DNA from: Apoda limacodes
Lineage: Eukaryota; Arthropoda; Insecta; Lepidoptera; Limacodidae
Direction of reading: 5' to 3'
Assembly: GCA_946406115.1 (NCBI GenBank)
Contig: OX291554.1
Coordinates: 15,945,092 to 16,009,091 of the forward strand
Length of the DNA: 64,000 bases
Shown here piece by piece: positions 61,491-64,000 of the stretch (position 1 is its first letter; each line of letters opens with the position of its first letter). The notes under the pieces were generated by a model, which worked only from the letters and a program-made list of their open reading frames with translations, was not told the DNA's origin and searched no databases. The position numbers and the translations under genes are program-made.

Positions 61491-62694
61491 AATGACGTAA
61501 AATCAAATTAAAAGAGACGATTTCTTTGGGTATGGGAGACAGGCTTACCTCAATTAGAAACGTATAAAGATAAGTGATACTTCTTTCCAAAGTTTATTAC
61601 TTTTACAATAAAGGGCCAATCAAACATTTGTTAAGACTTACCGGAAACCTGAGATATTAAGTAAAATGCCTTCTGACTTTCGCATAATCGATACTCGCTA
61701 GCGAATGTGGTAATAACTACTACTATAAAAAAGTTAGAATATATTATTAGTGTAATAAACATTTCTGACAACTCAAAACTGCAGTCGACACATTGAAATG
61801 GTGTGAACTTACGACGACACTAGCGATCAAACACCCAAGGTCCAGAGGGTCCGAAAAGTTTCTTGCACTGTAAGTACAAAAAACACCTGTAGATGGTTTT
61901 ACATGTCTATAGATAAATGTTTCCCGTAAAGGCAGTAAAGCTCGAAGTTTTCAAACAAAATGGCTACTTTCTGCGCACACAGGAAACAAAATTAAAGACT
62001 TTATTTCTTTTATTGTGATTCCGCTTAGAATTCAATGTAAATTTAGCTAATAAATTATTACTTACTTTTGTAAAGAAATTAAATCTTTAAGCCTAACAAA
62101 TAATCACCTTTTATGTTCTCGTTGCAAAAAATATGACACAAGACTTTTCAGAACAAGGAAATGAAATAAACGAATAAAAGTAAATTTTATCAGCGTCGTT
62201 ACGATATAAAATGTCATTTTTCCGTTTCTAGACGCATAAAAGTGTCGTGTCGAATAGACCCAATAAAGCTCTCTCTTGTCAGCAAGCTTTTGACTTTCAT
62301 AATTATATTATATTGACGCTGCAATTTGTATTTTTCTCTGAAATTCGTCTGATATGCGTTTTAGGTCGTTTGAATCATATTTGTTTAATGTTTACTTTGA
62401 CTGCTATTGTATTATTATTGGAATCAAATGTTTTCTTTTATTGATTACTAGTATATGTATGTTAACAACCAAGATATATAAATGATTGCACAATTTTCTT
62501 TCTCAGCAATAAGTTTATAATAATATGTAGGTTATCGTTTTGCAGTAATGAAAAATTTTGTAACTTTAAGTTGGTTAATTCGGTAAAGGATATGATTTTA
62601 AATTTAATTTTTTGGGAAACAAAACACATATTGCTTATTTTTTTAATGCGGGTGTAAAATTTTAATTAAATATTCCTAGTAATATAATACAACT
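61491..62694. other. AT-rich intergenic, no gene seen
   Basis: No recognised domain or repeat. Confidence 0.45.
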
Positions 62695-62760
62695 CCATCT
62701 GGAACCAAACTAAGCAAGGTTTGTATTATGGATACTAGTGGCTTTGTGAGCTGTAGACCT
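62695..62760 (-). mobile_element. SINE tail fragment
   Basis: ggaaccaaactaagcaaggt and attatggatactagtgg are the reverse complement of the 54610-54660 tail. Confidence 0.6.
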
Positions 62761-63838
62761 CGTGAGTTGGTTTTTGCATAGCTTAAAACTAAATAAATGT
62801 TCTCTGTGCACCTTATAACTAAATATAACGAAGTAAATATCTCAAATTTGCGTTTTTTTGCATTATTTTACACCCCATCACACCCCCGACCCCTTAAAAT
62901 TGATTGAGAGCAGATGAAAAAGTTGTGTCTTAATAAGGGTAACAAAAAAGGTTTGTCACATTTTTGAACATTGTTTCAAAATGAATGTAATTTTTATTTA
63001 CGTATTTGAACCCCCATATCTCAACCATTTTGATAAATTGCCAAAAACTAAATCAACATAAAAATCCCATGTAATGATAAAAAAAATTGTTTTCCTTTTT
63101 TTATTAAAACAATAGAGTATTTATCTAATCACTGAGCTCTAAACAATGATACCCCACTCAACAGGTAAATGTTTTAGCTTTTAACATATCTGTTTATGAA
63201 AATAAAAAAGTTGTAAACTTAATACTCAAACTTCAAAAAGCAAATAATTACCATTATATTTATTCCTTATAGTACAGTTTATAACCACACATAGTTAATA
63301 GCCATTACTATAGTTAACTATAGATACCAATTCCATAGTTTCTGTACGTTGGTTGTCTAAGACAATGTTACTAGAATTGCTGCAGGTCCTTACAATACCT
63401 TATTATTTTCACTTTCGCACGTTTTTCCTCGACACGGTTACGGCAAAGAAACAATGAGTTGAGTAAGATCCCTGTCATTAGTACTACATCGATTTATCGT
63501 TCCACTAACTTTCGCTCACAGCTGCACTCGCATAACAATTAGAAATGCGAGTAGAGCCATGGGAAAAGCTTAAAGTTTAGTAGTTAAAATTACTAACATG
63601 CAAATTCGTTAAGTGAGTCAAATATGTTTTTATTATACATTGTTCACACATTAAGTGTAAGTAAGTATATGATAATGATACGAATAAGCAATGTAGATGG
63701 CAAAGCACGGTGACCCCAAAAAAATAAATTTGACGTGATTGTAGTATTACAGGCTATATACACTACATTGTAGCATATATACACTACATTGTTATAGACA
63801 AGGAATACAAGTTTTTTGTTTTTTTGTTCGAAAATAAT
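62761..63838. other. AT-rich intergenic, no gene seen
   Basis: Only a small ctatagttaactatag palindrome near 63309 stands out. Confidence 0.45.
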
Positions 63839-63839
63839 T

Positions 63840-63900
63840 TTTCCACTAAGGTGGCTAACAAGCATACGTCTCATCTGATGTTAACATACTCATATGTGCA
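63840..63900 (-). mobile_element. Jockey/CR1-like LINE tail, very short
   Basis: ccactaaggtggctaacaag and catctgatg match the 3' terminus of 55277-56860; the rest is lost. Confidence 0.75.
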
Positions 63901-64000
63901 CATTGGATGATGTAGTACTGAAACTACTAAACTAGTTTAAACCGTCGGCTACTCAATGTCTTTGAAAATTCACGGTGAAAACCCTGTTGTTTGGCCCTTG

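Noticed and set aside
1..64000. CRISPR arrays, bacterial operons or prophage.
   Set aside because: The DNA is intron-bearing and eukaryotic. Tandem repeats here are microsatellites or minisatellites without spacers.

Overview
The window is eukaryotic nuclear DNA, AT-rich and packed with mobile-element debris. The repeat content fits a moth or butterfly (Lepidoptera): RTE-type LINE tails ending in ATC/ATG triplets, many copies of one Jockey/CR1-like LINE tail, tRNA-derived SINEs, a mariner remnant and several short families I recognise from lepidopteran genomes. I cannot name the species.

One host gene can be built with confidence. It lies on the minus strand and fills the left third: a secreted animal haem peroxidase, closest in my judgement to the insect chorion-peroxidase-like group. 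Seven coding exons (2022..19020) join in phase with canonical GT/AG sites and give 437 codons plus a split codon. They carry the signal peptide, the distal His region, the calcium loop, the catalytic Arg and the proximal His. The C-terminal exons lie beyond position 1. A strong acceptor just before the ATG implies untranslated exon(s) to the right, beyond 19027.

Layout: 1-2021, intron downstream of exon 7, with repeats and an inverted duplication; 2022-19020, peroxidase exons and six introns that hold LINE, SINE and MITE debris; 19.0-25.1 kb, AT-rich DNA with microsatellites and small repeats; 25.28-27.96 kb, a long inverted repeat with arms of about 1.2 kb and a 247-bp centre; 28.0-28.4 kb, a GC-richer open frame of unclear origin; 28.7-44.8 kb, nested LINE, SINE and MITE copies, with two families present as inverted pairs; 44.8-57 kb, more repeats, including mariner, Tc1-like and the longest LINE copy (RT domain with a mutated YADD box); 57-64 kb, a 16-bp minisatellite, a TIR-bounded segment and RTE tails.

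The most interesting points are: (1) the long foldback; (2) a 72-bp antisense copy of exon 7, with flanking intron, inside the preceding intron, so that the pre-mRNA can pair with itself; (3) two overlapping, mutually exclusive hairpins at the exon 4 splice donor; (4) replacement of both residues that esterify haem in mammalian peroxidases; (5) a minus-strand frame beside the foldback that loosely resembles an SF2 helicase domain.
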